Shown here one piece after another: positions 16,721-23,734 of a DNA stretch of 26,432 bases. The stretch covers positions 1 to 26,432 of the forward strand of contig CAJMAO010000013.1 in the NCBI GenBank assembly GCA_905211345.1, given 5' to 3'. How positions within the stretch are numbered: the stretch's first letter is position 1; each line of letters opens with the position of its first letter. The notes under the pieces are model-generated. The model did not search any database and was not told the origin of the DNA. It saw nothing but the letters and a program-made list of their open reading frames with translations. The translations under genes were made by a program, and so were the position numbers. The DNA is from an uncultured Prevotella sp. GTDB taxonomy: Bacteria; Bacteroidota; Bacteroidia; Bacteroidales; Bacteroidaceae.

Positions 16721-17443
16721 ATGTTGGTAAAAACCAGAGCCATTGTGCTTCACGCTTTCCGTTACGGCGAAACCAAGTTGATTGTCGATGCCGTTACGGC
16801 CGATTACGGTCGCATGTCGCTTGTAGCAGCCGTGTCGAAGTCGCCGCGTGGTAAGCTGAAGAAGCAGTATTTCCAGCCTTTGTTCATACTCGAGATAGTG
16901 GTCGACTTGCGCCGCCGGCCCGGTTTGCAGCCGTTGAAGGAGGCGAGGGTGGCCGTGCCTTACGCTTCGGTGCCCTTTGAGCCGTTGAAATTGTCGGTGG
17001 CTATGTTTACGGCCGAGTTCGTCAGGGCGGCCACGCGCCGTGAGCAGCTTGACCCGCTGACGTTTGCTTACATAGAGAACAGTCTGCGCTGGCTCGACGG
17101 ATGCGACGGGAGCATATCCAATTTCCACCTTGTTTTTATGATGCGCCTGTCGAAATTCCTTGGTTTTTATCCTAATATCGATGATTATACGTCGGGATGC
17201 CGCTTCGATTTGAGGGCTAGTTGCTTCCGTCTTGACGCCCCGTTGCACGCCGACTGCCTGTCGCCCGAGGAGTCGCGGGGCGTTGTCACGCTGTTGAGGA
17301 TGAACTATCCTACGATGCATCTGTTCAAGATGACGCGCGCCGAGCGCAACCGTATGGCTGACGTCATATTGCGTTATTACCAGATTCACATACCTGATTT
17401 TCCTGAACTAAAATCGTTAGCCGTACTCAAGGAGCTGTTTTGA
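16721..17443 (+). CDS. recO: DNA repair protein RecO
   Basis: This is a recombination mediator that, with RecR, loads RecA onto SSB-coated single strands. The N-terminal OB-fold opens MLVKTRAIVLHAFRYGETKLIVDAVT, the standard Bacteroidetes RecO start. It is followed by a helical C-terminal domain with FAYIENSLRWLD and HLVFMMRLSKFLGFYPN, then the closing YYQIHIPDFPELKSLAVLKELF. The zinc-binding cysteine cluster of some RecO proteins is absent; only scattered cysteines are seen. The frame runs upstream to an ATG at 16625, but that stretch is upstream of the promoter element and overlaps that of tRNA-Glu. ATG 16721 gives 240 residues, the family length. Confidence 0.95.
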   Translation: MLVKTRAIVLHAFRYGETKLIVDAVTADYGRMSLVAAVSKSPRGKLKKQYFQPLFILEIVVDLRRRPGLQPLKEARVAVPYASVPFEPLKLSVAMFTAEFVRAATRREQLDPLTFAYIENSLRWLDGCDGSISNFHLVFMMRLSKFLGFYPNIDDYTSGCRFDLRASCFRLDAPLHADCLSPEESRGVVTLLRMNYPTMHLFKMTRAERNRMADVILRYYQIHIPDFPELKSLAVLKELF

Positions 17444-17553
17444 CGATGTCAGGTGGCGTATTCTTTCAGGCGGCCGATGCCTGTATATATATAAATTAAG
17501 GTGTAGTTCGTGTGCCGTTATAAGCCTTTTGTGACGCGATGTGTTTCCCGTCT

Positions 17554-17662
17554 GTAAGTTGTTGGCAGTCAGCGGCTTCCCAATATGCCGTCTTTTGGCT
17601 TGCAAAACATGGCCTTTCGCGCGCCAAAAGGTGGCCTTTTGGCGTGTAAAAGGTGGCCTTTG
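17554..17662 (+). repeat. 22-bp-periodic palindrome array C (leader plus 4 units)
   Basis: The 15-bp units start at 17582, 17604, 17626 and 17648, exactly 22 bp apart. They have diverged more than at the first two loci: the first unit is AATATGCCGTCTTTT, the third AAAAGGTGGCCTTTT. The first spacer GGCTTGC again resembles the first spacer of arrays A and B. The leader (GTAAGTTGTTGGCAGTCAG, from 17554) is again 28 bp before unit one. The array lies in the roughly 490-base gap between recO and folP, about 110 bases after recO. Confidence 0.88.
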
Positions 17663-17698
17663 ACAAATCGTCCATATCCAATACGTACAGCAAATCCT

Positions 17699-17779
17699 GT
17701 AGAGGTGCGATTCATTGCCTCTGCCGCAGCAAAATGCATGGCCGTTTACAGGAGACGCGATAAAGAGCGTCTCCACGGC
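17699..17779. repeat. Two adjacent hairpin repeats related to GTAGAGACGCGAT-type elements
   Basis: 17699-17724 (GTAGAGGTGCGATTCATTGC then CTCTGC) is a degenerate hairpin. 17751-17774 is a perfect 8-bp hairpin (GGAGACGC/GCGTCTCC) with loop GATAAAGA. It is extended by an outer GCCGT/ACGGC stem (17741-17745 with 17775-17779) across a 5-base bulge. Both resemble the short GTAGAGACGCGAT...ATCGCGTCTCTAC repeats that I recall as scattered in several bacterial genomes. The rest of the recO-folP gap shows no gene. Confidence 0.6.
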
Positions 17780-17896
17780 AAATTTATGCCCGTTGGATGG
17801 CTTGGCTCTGTTTATCCGTCGGCCTAAGGCCATGCCGCACATAGCCGTATATATAATAAAAAACGTCAAAAACCGCCGTATTGTGAAATAAATATG

Positions 17897-17904
17897 TATC
17901 TTTG
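17897..17904 (+). promoter_or_regulatory. Putative -7 promoter element of folP-cdaA
   Basis: TATCTTTG matches TAnnTTTG. It directly follows the first in-frame ATG (17894), so a transcript from here cannot contain that ATG. This decides for the GTG at 17933 as the folP start. Confidence 0.6.
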
Positions 17905-17932
17905 CTATCACATTCAGTTTTTACGCATCATA

Positions 17933-18811
17933 GTGAAAGGCATCTTACCATACACGATAAATGTAGGCGGGCGGCTTGTCGACCTGTCGGAGCCGCAGGT
18001 AATGGGTATTCTCAACGTTACGCCCGACTCGTTTTACGCCGGCAGCCGCAGCCGTACCGAGGCTGAGATAGAGGCGCGCGCCGACCGGATAATAGGCGAT
18101 GGCGGCTCGATAATCGACGTTGGGGCTTATTCTACGCGCCCCGGAGCTGCGCATGTCGCGGCCGACGAGGAGATGGAGCGTATGCGTAGGGCGCTTAAGG
18201 CCGTGCGCCGCGTGCAGCCTGACGCCGTTGTGTCGGTAGACACTTTTCGCCCCGAGGTGGCGAGAATGGCTGTCGAGGAGTTTGGCGCAGGCATCATCAA
18301 CGACGTGTCTGGCGGCAATCCCGACGGCGCTTTCGGCGGAGAGGGGATTAAGGAAGATGCCTACCGTGAGTTTTCTGACGATGACATGCCGCCGATATTC
18401 CGCGAGGTGGCCCGCCTTGGCGTGCCATACGTGCTTATGTCTTCACGCCCTAATATCATAAGTATAATGCAAGACTTCGCGGCGAAGCTGCGCTTGTTGC
18501 GCGCGCTGGGGCAGAAGGACGTCATCCTTGACCCGGGTTTCGGCTTCGGTAAGACCTTGGAGGAGAATTACGCCCTGCTCGCCCGGCTTGGTAGCCTGCA
18601 AGAGATGGGGCTGCCAGTGCTCGTCGGCGTGTCGCGCAAGTCGATGCTCTCGCGCCTCGTAGGAACCGACGCCGCCGGCGCGCTTAACGCCACCACCGTG
18701 GCTAACACACTGGCCCTAGCCCTTGGCGGGGCTTCAATCCTGCGCGTGCATGACGTGAAGGAATGTGTGGAATGTGTCAAGATAATAAAAGAAACATTGA
18801 AATATGTTTGA
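17933..18811 (+). CDS. folP: Dihydropteroate synthase
   Basis: This folate-pathway enzyme condenses p-aminobenzoate with dihydropterin pyrophosphate. Motifs in order are MGILNVTPDSFY (pterin/pyrophosphate loop 1), GAYSTRPGA (loop 2), VSVDTFRPEVA, INDVSGGNPDG, ILDPGFGFGKTLEEN, GVSRKSMLSRL (catalytic Lys-Ser) and the final ILRVHDVKE. Length from GTG 17933 is 292 residues. The frame also opens at ATG 17894, but that codon lies upstream of the likely transcription start. One oddity: the usual MHxxG segment after the fifth strand reads VLMSSRPNI here, so the histidine is missing. The stop overlaps the start of cdaA by 8 bases, indicating translational coupling in one operon. Confidence 0.95.
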   Translation: MKGILPYTINVGGRLVDLSEPQVMGILNVTPDSFYAGSRSRTEAEIEARADRIIGDGGSIIDVGAYSTRPGAAHVAADEEMERMRRALKAVRRVQPDAVVSVDTFRPEVARMAVEEFGAGIINDVSGGNPDGAFGGEGIKEDAYREFSDDDMPPIFREVARLGVPYVLMSSRPNIISIMQDFAAKLRLLRALGQKDVILDPGFGFGKTLEENYALLARLGSLQEMGLPVLVGVSRKSMLSRLVGTDAAGALNATTVANTLALALGGASILRVHDVKECVECVKIIKETLKYV

Positions 18812-19574
18812 CTTCGGCATAAAAGACATAATCGACATATTCTGCGTCGCCCTGATGCTTTACTACATCTACCGCCTCATGAGGGAGTCGCGGTCGATTA
18901 ACGTGTTCATAGGCATCTTGGTGTTCATCCTGATGTGGCTGTTCGTGAGCCAAGTGCTAGAGATGCGCCTGCTGGGCAGTATAATGGACAAACTTGTCAG
19001 CGTGGGTGTCATTGCGATAATAATACTCTTTCAGGAGGAGATACGCAAGTTCCTCTACAACCTTGGCACGCACCGTAAGGTGAACAGCATCATACGCCTG
19101 TTCTCGTCGGGCGAGAAGAAAGACCGTGTAGACATGGAGGCCATAATGCCGGTGGTTATGGCCTGCATGAGCATGAGCAAAGGCAAGGTGGGCGCGCTGA
19201 TAGTGATAGAGAGGCTGACTCCGCTTGACGAAGTGGTGGAGACGGGCGACATAATCGACGCCAACATCAACCAGCGGCTGATAGAAAACATCTTCTTCAA
19301 GAACTCGCCGCTGCACGACGGGGCAATGGTGATTTCGCACAAGCGCATACGCGCGGCGGGCTGCATACTGCCTGTGAGCCACAGCTTCGACATACCTAAG
19401 GAACTAGGTTTGCGCCACCGCGCCGCCATGGGCATATCGCAGGACAGCGACGCGATAGCCATCGTGGTGTCAGAGGAAACGGGGCGCATATCGGTTGCTA
19501 TCAAGGGGCAGTTCCACTTGCGCCTTTCGGCCGAGCAGCTGGAAAGCATACTGACGCGCGAACTTGACCTGTAA
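18804..19574 (+). CDS. cdaA: Diadenylate cyclase (CdaA-type), makes c-di-AMP
   Basis: This membrane enzyme joins two ATP into cyclic di-AMP, a second messenger for osmotic and cell-wall homeostasis. Three membrane segments span about residues 10-26, 33-50 and 62-78, followed by a short linker and the DAC domain (about 110-250). That domain carries the DGA motif (residues 172-174, in SPLHDGAMVI) and the RHR motif (204-206, in GLRHRAAMG). It also has the typical GALIVIER strand and the SDAIAIVVSEETGRIS close. At 256 residues it matches CdaA rather than DisA, which is soluble and longer. It is co-transcribed with folP, a pairing common in Bacteroidetes. Confidence 0.95.
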   Translation: MFDFGIKDIIDIFCVALMLYYIYRLMRESRSINVFIGILVFILMWLFVSQVLEMRLLGSIMDKLVSVGVIAIIILFQEEIRKFLYNLGTHRKVNSIIRLFSSGEKKDRVDMEAIMPVVMACMSMSKGKVGALIVIERLTPLDEVVETGDIIDANINQRLIENIFFKNSPLHDGAMVISHKRIRAAGCILPVSHSFDIPKELGLRHRAAMGISQDSDAIAIVVSEETGRISVAIKGQFHLRLSAEQLESILTRELDL

Positions 19575-19738
19575 TACGTATTGTAAGGCTAAAACAGTTT
19601 TCAATAATGATTTATAAGTAATACGTGTTACATGACGATAATTTGCAATCTGCATATATCATTTTACCGATAAACTGTATATCCAATAGATAAAAAAGCT
19701 TAAAAACCTAGACTGTCGCCTCTTTTTTTACAAAATAT

Positions 19739-19769
19739 TTTGTCTTTTCACGGTAAAATCGTATATTTG
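19739..19769 (+). promoter_or_regulatory. Promoter of the 96-residue protein gene
   Basis: TTTG (19739-19742) and TATATTTG (19762-19769) are 19 bases apart, a full match to the Bacteroidetes -33/-7 pair, about 30 bases before the ATG at 19800. The rest of the 19575-19799 gap is AT-rich and shows no gene. Confidence 0.75.
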
Positions 19770-19799
19770 TAACGTCTCAAAGTTTATAATTTTAGTGTC

Positions 19800-20090
19800 A
19801 TGGTAGATTTAAAGAAATTCTCGGCTATCCTTTCCTGCCTTGACGATTACATGGTTCACAAGGGCAAGAAGGAAATTGGTGACATGGAAGCCAACATGGA
19901 GTTGGACCGTGCCGGTTTGTTAAAAGATTCTCAGCCCAATCCGGGTTCTCCTCTGAGGGATTTGCTCACGAGTATGAGGGATGCCAATGTTTTGCCGCAA
20001 AACATAAGGCAGGCATACGGAATGTGGACTATCAAGCTGTCTAAGACAATGGCTAAATTCCCATTGATAAATCAATTCCAATATTGCTGA
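19800..20090 (+). CDS. Small uncharacterised protein (96 residues)
   Basis: I do not recognise this family. The protein is soluble, mixed-charge and probably mostly helical, with no signal peptide, membrane segment or metal site. Sequence blocks that could help a search are VDLKKFSAILSCLDDYMVHK at the N-terminus, PLRDLLTSMRDANVLPQNIR in the middle and MWTIKLSKTMAKFPLINQ at the end. It has its own full promoter and a strong terminator, so it is a single-gene unit that is probably well expressed. Codon use and base composition look native. Function is unknown. Confidence 0.8.
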   Translation: MVDLKKFSAILSCLDDYMVHKGKKEIGDMEANMELDRAGLLKDSQPNPGSPLRDLLTSMRDANVLPQNIRQAYGMWTIKLSKTMAKFPLINQFQYC

Positions 20091-20133
20091 CATCCCGATA
20101 TTTGGCGGTATTCAGGCGTGTTGGCACACGCAG

Positions 20134-20175
20134 GTTGCCGGAAGCGGCCAAGCGGCGGGCTTCCGGCAACTTTTT
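20134..20175 (+). terminator. Rho-independent terminator
   Basis: An 11-bp perfect stem (20134-20144 with 20160-20170, GTTGCCGGAAG/CTTCCGGCAAC), a 15-base loop and five T follow the 96-residue protein gene by 43 bases. Confidence 0.9.
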
Positions 20176-20285
20176 AATACGCTTCCGCATGTGCGTCCGT
20201 GTTAATAAAGGGAAACAATATTAGCTTATGTGGTTAATTTACGTTAACGGCTTTCTACATTGACGCTAATTGTTCGTCATATACG

Positions 20286-20293
20286 TAAATTTG
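20286..20293 (+). promoter_or_regulatory. Putative -7 promoter element of the OmpA-like gene
   Basis: TAAATTTG matches TAnnTTTG, 33 bases before the ATG at 20327. Confidence 0.6.
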
Positions 20294-20326
20294 CAACAAA
20301 TAACCATTTATAAATAGAAAAAGAGT

Positions 20327-21208
20327 ATGAAGAAGAATGTTTTGGCCCTCTCGCTCATTGCGGGATGCCTTTTGGCAAGTAGCTGTGTAAGCAAGAAAGA
20401 ATTGGAGAACTGCCAGCTTGAGAATAAAGAGCTGACAAGCAAATATCAGGACACGCAGGACAAACTGTCTGACACTAATGCGCAACTCGCCGCAAGCCGC
20501 ACGCGTGTGGCCAGCTTGGAGGAGCAGCTGGAGCAGTCGAAGAGCACGCTGTCATCGCTGCAAAGTTCGCTCGACAAGAGTCTTACTGCAAGCAACCAAA
20601 CAACAGTGAACATATCGAAACTGGTAGACCAGATAAACGAATCAAACCAATATATCCGCCATTTGGTGGAAGTTAAGAGCAAGAGCGATTCGCTCAACCT
20701 CATACTTACCAACAATCTGACCCGCTCGCTGAGCAAGGAAGAAATGAAAGAGGTTGACGTACAGGTGCTCAAGGGCGTGGTTTACATCTCTTTGGCTGAC
20801 AATATGCTCTACAAGAGTGGTAGCTACGAGATAAACGAACGCGCCGCCGAGACCCTAAGCAAGATTGCGAAGATAATCAAGGACTACAAGGATTACGACG
20901 TGCTAATCGAGGGTAACACCGACAATGTGCCAGTTAACGCTTCGGCCGCGTCGATGAAGAACATCCGCAACAACTGGGATCTGTCCTGCCTGCGCGCCTC
21001 AAGCGTGGTTCAGTCGCTCATCAACAACTACGGTGTTGATCCGAAGCGCCTCACCGCCGGCGGACGCGGCGAGTTCAATCCCGTTACTTCCAACGACACA
21101 GCCGTCGGCAAGCAGCGCAACCGCCGCACGCAGATCATCATCACTCCGAAGCTCGACCAGTTCATGGACCTTATCGACAAGGCTCCCGAGAGTGCTGACG
21201 CAGAATAA
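20327..21208 (+). CDS. OmpA-family peptidoglycan-binding lipoprotein
   Basis: This is a predicted outer-membrane lipoprotein that tethers the envelope to peptidoglycan. The signal peptide ends in a lipobox with Cys20 (LLASSC). Residues about 25-90 form a long Glu/Lys/Ser/Gln-rich coiled coil with heptad character, starting KKELENCQLENKELTSKYQD. The OmpA/MotB C-terminal domain occupies about 145-275. It contains LIEGNTDNVPV with the diaminopimelate-binding Asp199, LSCLRASSVVQSLINNYGVD, RLTAGGRGEFNPV and NRRTQIIITPK with the paired arginine. There is no transmembrane beta-barrel, so it is a Pal-like or coiled-coil OmpA protein rather than an OmpA porin. It is flanked by its own promoter and terminator. 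Confidence 0.92.
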   Translation: MKKNVLALSLIAGCLLASSCVSKKELENCQLENKELTSKYQDTQDKLSDTNAQLAASRTRVASLEEQLEQSKSTLSSLQSSLDKSLTASNQTTVNISKLVDQINESNQYIRHLVEVKSKSDSLNLILTNNLTRSLSKEEMKEVDVQVLKGVVYISLADNMLYKSGSYEINERAAETLSKIAKIIKDYKDYDVLIEGNTDNVPVNASAASMKNIRNNWDLSCLRASSVVQSLINNYGVDPKRLTAGGRGEFNPVTSNDTAVGKQRNRRTQIIITPKLDQFMDLIDKAPESADAE

Positions 21209-21244
21209 TGTTTCGATAGCATAGAATTTTTTATTTGAGATAAA

Positions 21245-21275
21245 GCCGTCTGCTGAAAACAGCAGGCGGCTTTTT
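21245..21275 (+). terminator. Rho-independent terminator of the OmpA-like gene
   Basis: An 11-bp stem with one G-T pair (21245-21255 with 21260-21270), loop AAAA, followed by T-rich sequence (TTTTTGTTTTTT), begins 36 bases after the stop codon. Confidence 0.92.
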
Positions 21276-21371
21276 GTTTTTTATCCGTTTCTTGTCCTTT
21301 TTCCAGCCGTTGGCGGTGATGGGTGTGTTCTTTTATTCGTTAATATTGTTCCAAATGTCCGATTTAACATT

Positions 21372-21379
21372 TAGCTTTG
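21372..21379 (+). promoter_or_regulatory. Putative -7 promoter element of the FtsZ-C-like gene
   Basis: TAGCTTTG matches TAnnTTTG, 39 bases before the ATG at 21419. An ATTG lies about 23 bases upstream. Confidence 0.55.
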
Positions 21380-21418
21380 CACCCTTCTTCGTATTAGTAA
21401 GTAACTAATTCTTTATTT

Positions 21419-21805
21419 ATGGGAACAATAAAAGATTTTATTAAGAGGATTGCCGAGGGGAAAAGAATCCTGTCGCTTGACGTGAAAGACATTGAAAGTT
21501 TGTATATGGAAGGGCGCGAACCTGTGGTGCAGATAGGTCACGGCGTGGGTTTCAGGCGGTTGGAGGATGCTGTGATGGAATCCTTAAATTCGCCAGACGA
21601 AATCTGTTTAAGTCACTGTCACGGTTTCGTTTTTTGCATTTTCATAGATTTAAACGCACCCCATCCGCTTCAAGTGAGTGAATTGGAACAGTTGAATTGG
21701 CTTTTGGAAGATTGGCCGTCCGACATTTTGCGCAATGTGAAATGGGGCATTTACATTGACGATAGCCTTGGCGACAGTGTGGAGGTTGCCATTGTTGTAG
21801 GATGA
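21419..21805 (+). CDS. Stand-alone FtsZ C-terminal-domain-like protein, no GTPase domain
   Basis: The 128-residue chain reads like FtsZ from the end of its central helix onward. Residues 2-19 resemble the helix before the T7 loop. SLDVKDIESLYM (19-30) stands where FtsZ has its VDFADV T7 loop, and IGHGVGFRRLEDAVMESLNSP (39-59) where FtsZ has the GxGxASGxxRAxxAxxxALxSP block. SHCHGFVFCIFID follows the domain's GAxxVLxNI strand, LQVSELEQL its DExxEI helix, and VKWGIYIDDSLGDSVEVAIVVG its closing IxWGxxxDxxLGDxxxVTVxATG strand. The nucleotide-binding half (GGGTGTG signature) is absent, and the second T7 loop aspartate survives while its neighbours changed. It might bind FtsZ or simply reuse the fold. 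The comparison is from memory of FtsZ sequences; homology is likely, function is unknown. It lies 13 bases upstream of the next gene in a probable two-gene operon. Confidence 0.6.
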   Translation: MGTIKDFIKRIAEGKRILSLDVKDIESLYMEGREPVVQIGHGVGFRRLEDAVMESLNSPDEICLSHCHGFVFCIFIDLNAPHPLQVSELEQLNWLLEDWPSDILRNVKWGIYIDDSLGDSVEVAIVVG

Positions 21806-21818
21806 AATATGTGGAATT

Positions 21819-22526
21819 ATGAAGTTTGAAGAATTTAAGAAACTGGCCGAAAATCCTCAACCTTATGTAGGGGACGTGTTCTATCGTCTTGACGTTTTTA
21901 ATATGTCAGGACGTTATATCAAGGAAGTTTGTAAATATCCAGTGTTTGAGGTGTGGCTTTCCAATTCGAGTTTTTATCATTCATTGTCAGAAGCGGAAGC
22001 GGTTTTGGGACGCATTGTGAATGGGAAACATTCGGATGAAATTTATTGTGCGTATGTTTACAAACTCCCGTTTGGTAAAAACGTTTCGCACGGACAGTTT
22101 GCCGAGGCGTTCGCTTACGATTGTGGCGGGCAACTTGTGGATAGGTCGTATTGTTCAAATCTTGATGAAGACTACGACAAGGATCATTCCGTATTCCGTG
22201 GACGGACGGGTGATGCCATACGGTTTGATGAGGAAGATTTTGTAGAAGTGTTTGATGCTTCTTGTTTGAAAGTGCGTCTTGCCATTGTTTTGCATAAAGT
22301 ACCGTCTGTTGAAATATGCTGGAAACGTTATCTGAAGATGAAGGAACGTGTTGAAACAGATTGGAAAATGCCTTATGACGGAATGGTTGGGCATTTGGAT
22401 TTTACGGACGACTCGTATGTCGTGATTGATTGTGAGGGACATGAAAAAGATTACGTTGAATGTCATTCTCATGCCAATTCGATATATATATGTTCAAACC
22501 TCGCTTCCAAATTCCGCATGATTTAA
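21819..22526 (+). CDS. Uncharacterised protein (235 residues)
   Basis: I cannot name the family. The protein is acidic and soluble, with no signal peptide or membrane helix. It alternates short strands with aromatic-rich segments. Two stretches look like conserved motifs: FRGRTGDAIRFDEEDFVEVF (about 126-145, suggesting a beta-barrel-like nucleotide-free domain) and DDSYVVIDCEGHE (about 201-213) followed by a His/Cys-containing YVECHSHANSIYICS. The many Cys and His could bind metal, but no standard motif is formed. It starts 13 bases after the FtsZ-C-like gene and was probably acquired with it. Proteins of this size next to a small partner are often toxin/immunity or decoy-type accessory genes, but that is speculation. 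Confidence 0.75.
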   Translation: MKFEEFKKLAENPQPYVGDVFYRLDVFNMSGRYIKEVCKYPVFEVWLSNSSFYHSLSEAEAVLGRIVNGKHSDEIYCAYVYKLPFGKNVSHGQFAEAFAYDCGGQLVDRSYCSNLDEDYDKDHSVFRGRTGDAIRFDEEDFVEVFDASCLKVRLAIVLHKVPSVEICWKRYLKMKERVETDWKMPYDGMVGHLDFTDDSYVVIDCEGHEKDYVECHSHANSIYICSNLASKFRMI

Positions 22527-22594
22527 AGGTTTCTCTTTTTGAAGATTATCGTGCGAATTTGGAAAAATTATGAGTAAAGTGAACGAAAATCAAC

Positions 22595-22602
22595 TATATT
22601 TG
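22595..22602 (+). promoter_or_regulatory. Putative -7 promoter element of the nuclease-like gene
   Basis: TATATTTG matches TAnnTTTG, 46 bases before the ATG at 22649. The surrounding sequence is AT-rich, so a chance match is possible. Confidence 0.5.
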
Positions 22603-22648
22603 TAGTCAATATGTTTAATTAATAAGGTATAACCTAAAAGCTGTAATT

Positions 22649-23680
22649 ATGGAATATAAAGATTTTGTGCAAAAGACCAAGGATTTGTTGGATAGTCAAA
22701 AGAGTGGTTGGGAATGTAGATACAATGGCTATGCAGCCGACATACTGGCAAACGAAGATAACTATATTAATGGTGCTGGCAAGTTTAGGATAGAGGATCC
22801 TCTTGTAGTTTACAGTAGTATTAGTAAGGTTAAAGATACGAAAAGATTCTGTTATGATCTTCGGTTTGCAGGGCAGAGCGTTGGGAATATAGTTATTGGT
22901 AAAGATGGAATTCCCAAATTGAATGTTAGTAAAAACCAGTCAGACTATGCAAGAAATAATTTTGGATTTCATGACAGTGTGCTGATAAATGATGAAGATT
23001 GGCAAAAAGGAACGAATGCTATACGCTTCAGGAATTTTTATAAAACAAAAATTAGTTATGATACCGTTCATGTAAAGAGTAACGAGCATAAGATAGAGAG
23101 TCTGATGCTAAAGGAATTTTCAAAAAGTGGAAAATCCGAAGGCAAGTTGCTTCGTAACATCCAGCCTGTAACACTTGGCAAAGAGTTCTTCCAATTGACA
23201 ACTCCTCTTGGCGCAAGCGATATGAAGAATAATGATGGTTTGCCAGAGTTTGTAAATTGTAATGCAGGAGGCGGCGGTATTGATATATTGGCCCGGGTGG
23301 TTCATAAAGGCGTTTTTGGCCCGAGGCTTGCTGTAATAGAGCTTAAAGATGAGAATAAAGATAGTGAGCCTCAGAAAGATGTGATGTTCCAAGCATTGGC
23401 GTATGCTACGTTTGTTGCGTGCTTGTTGCGTTCGGGGAAAGGAAAAGTATGGTGGCAAATTTTGAGAAATAGTAAAATCGAAGCTGATGTGCCAGAGGAC
23501 TTGCATTTGGATGTAGTGACTTTAATGCCTAAGGGAGCTTCGGAAGAAGGAAGTTTGGAAGAGATAAAGATAGACAATTTTGTCACATTGCATCCTTATA
23601 CGTTGTATTACGAATTGAGTCAAGACAAAGCCGAGGTAAAAGATTTTACAGGGACCTTGAAGGATGATTTAAAAGCGTAA
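22649..23680 (+). CDS. PD-(D/E)XK nuclease-like protein
   Basis: This 343-residue soluble protein has a recognisable restriction-endonuclease-like core in its C-terminal half. Asp212 (GGGGIDILARV) is followed about 19 residues later by Glu231-Leu-Lys233 (LAVIELKDENKD), then a helix with Gln248 and Tyr252 (MFQALAYATFVACLL). This is the D-(E)xK-QxxxY arrangement of PD-(D/E)XK enzymes. A glutamate in an upstream helix (Glu150, NEHKIESLMLKEF) fits the usual first active-site residue. The N-terminal 140 residues are unassigned and may recognise the substrate. The gene is clearly AT-richer than the PUL and housekeeping genes around it, with many AAA, GAT and TTT codons, suggesting recent transfer. 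The target is unknown; a defence role is plausible, but no methylase or helicase partner is present. Confidence 0.7.
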   Translation: MEYKDFVQKTKDLLDSQKSGWECRYNGYAADILANEDNYINGAGKFRIEDPLVVYSSISKVKDTKRFCYDLRFAGQSVGNIVIGKDGIPKLNVSKNQSDYARNNFGFHDSVLINDEDWQKGTNAIRFRNFYKTKISYDTVHVKSNEHKIESLMLKEFSKSGKSEGKLLRNIQPVTLGKEFFQLTTPLGASDMKNNDGLPEFVNCNAGGGGIDILARVVHKGVFGPRLAVIELKDENKDSEPQKDVMFQALAYATFVACLLRSGKGKVWWQILRNSKIEADVPEDLHLDVVTLMPKGASEEGSLEEIKIDNFVTLHPYTLYYELSQDKAEVKDFTGTLKDDLKA

Positions 23681-23734
23681 AATTTAATACAAGATAATTT
23701 GATTTTATAATTTGGAATTTAAGGATGTGAGTTT

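Noticed and set aside
17417..17911. Minus-strand frame of 164 codons and plus-strand frame 17585-17827 between recO and folP
   Set aside because: Both simply translate the palindrome array and hairpins, with no promoter element in place and no protein-like character.
19571..19635. Direct repeat TAATACGT (two copies about 46 bases apart) after cdaA as an operator
   Set aside because: Only two short copies in AT-rich sequence, one overlapping the cdaA stop codon. This is within chance expectation.
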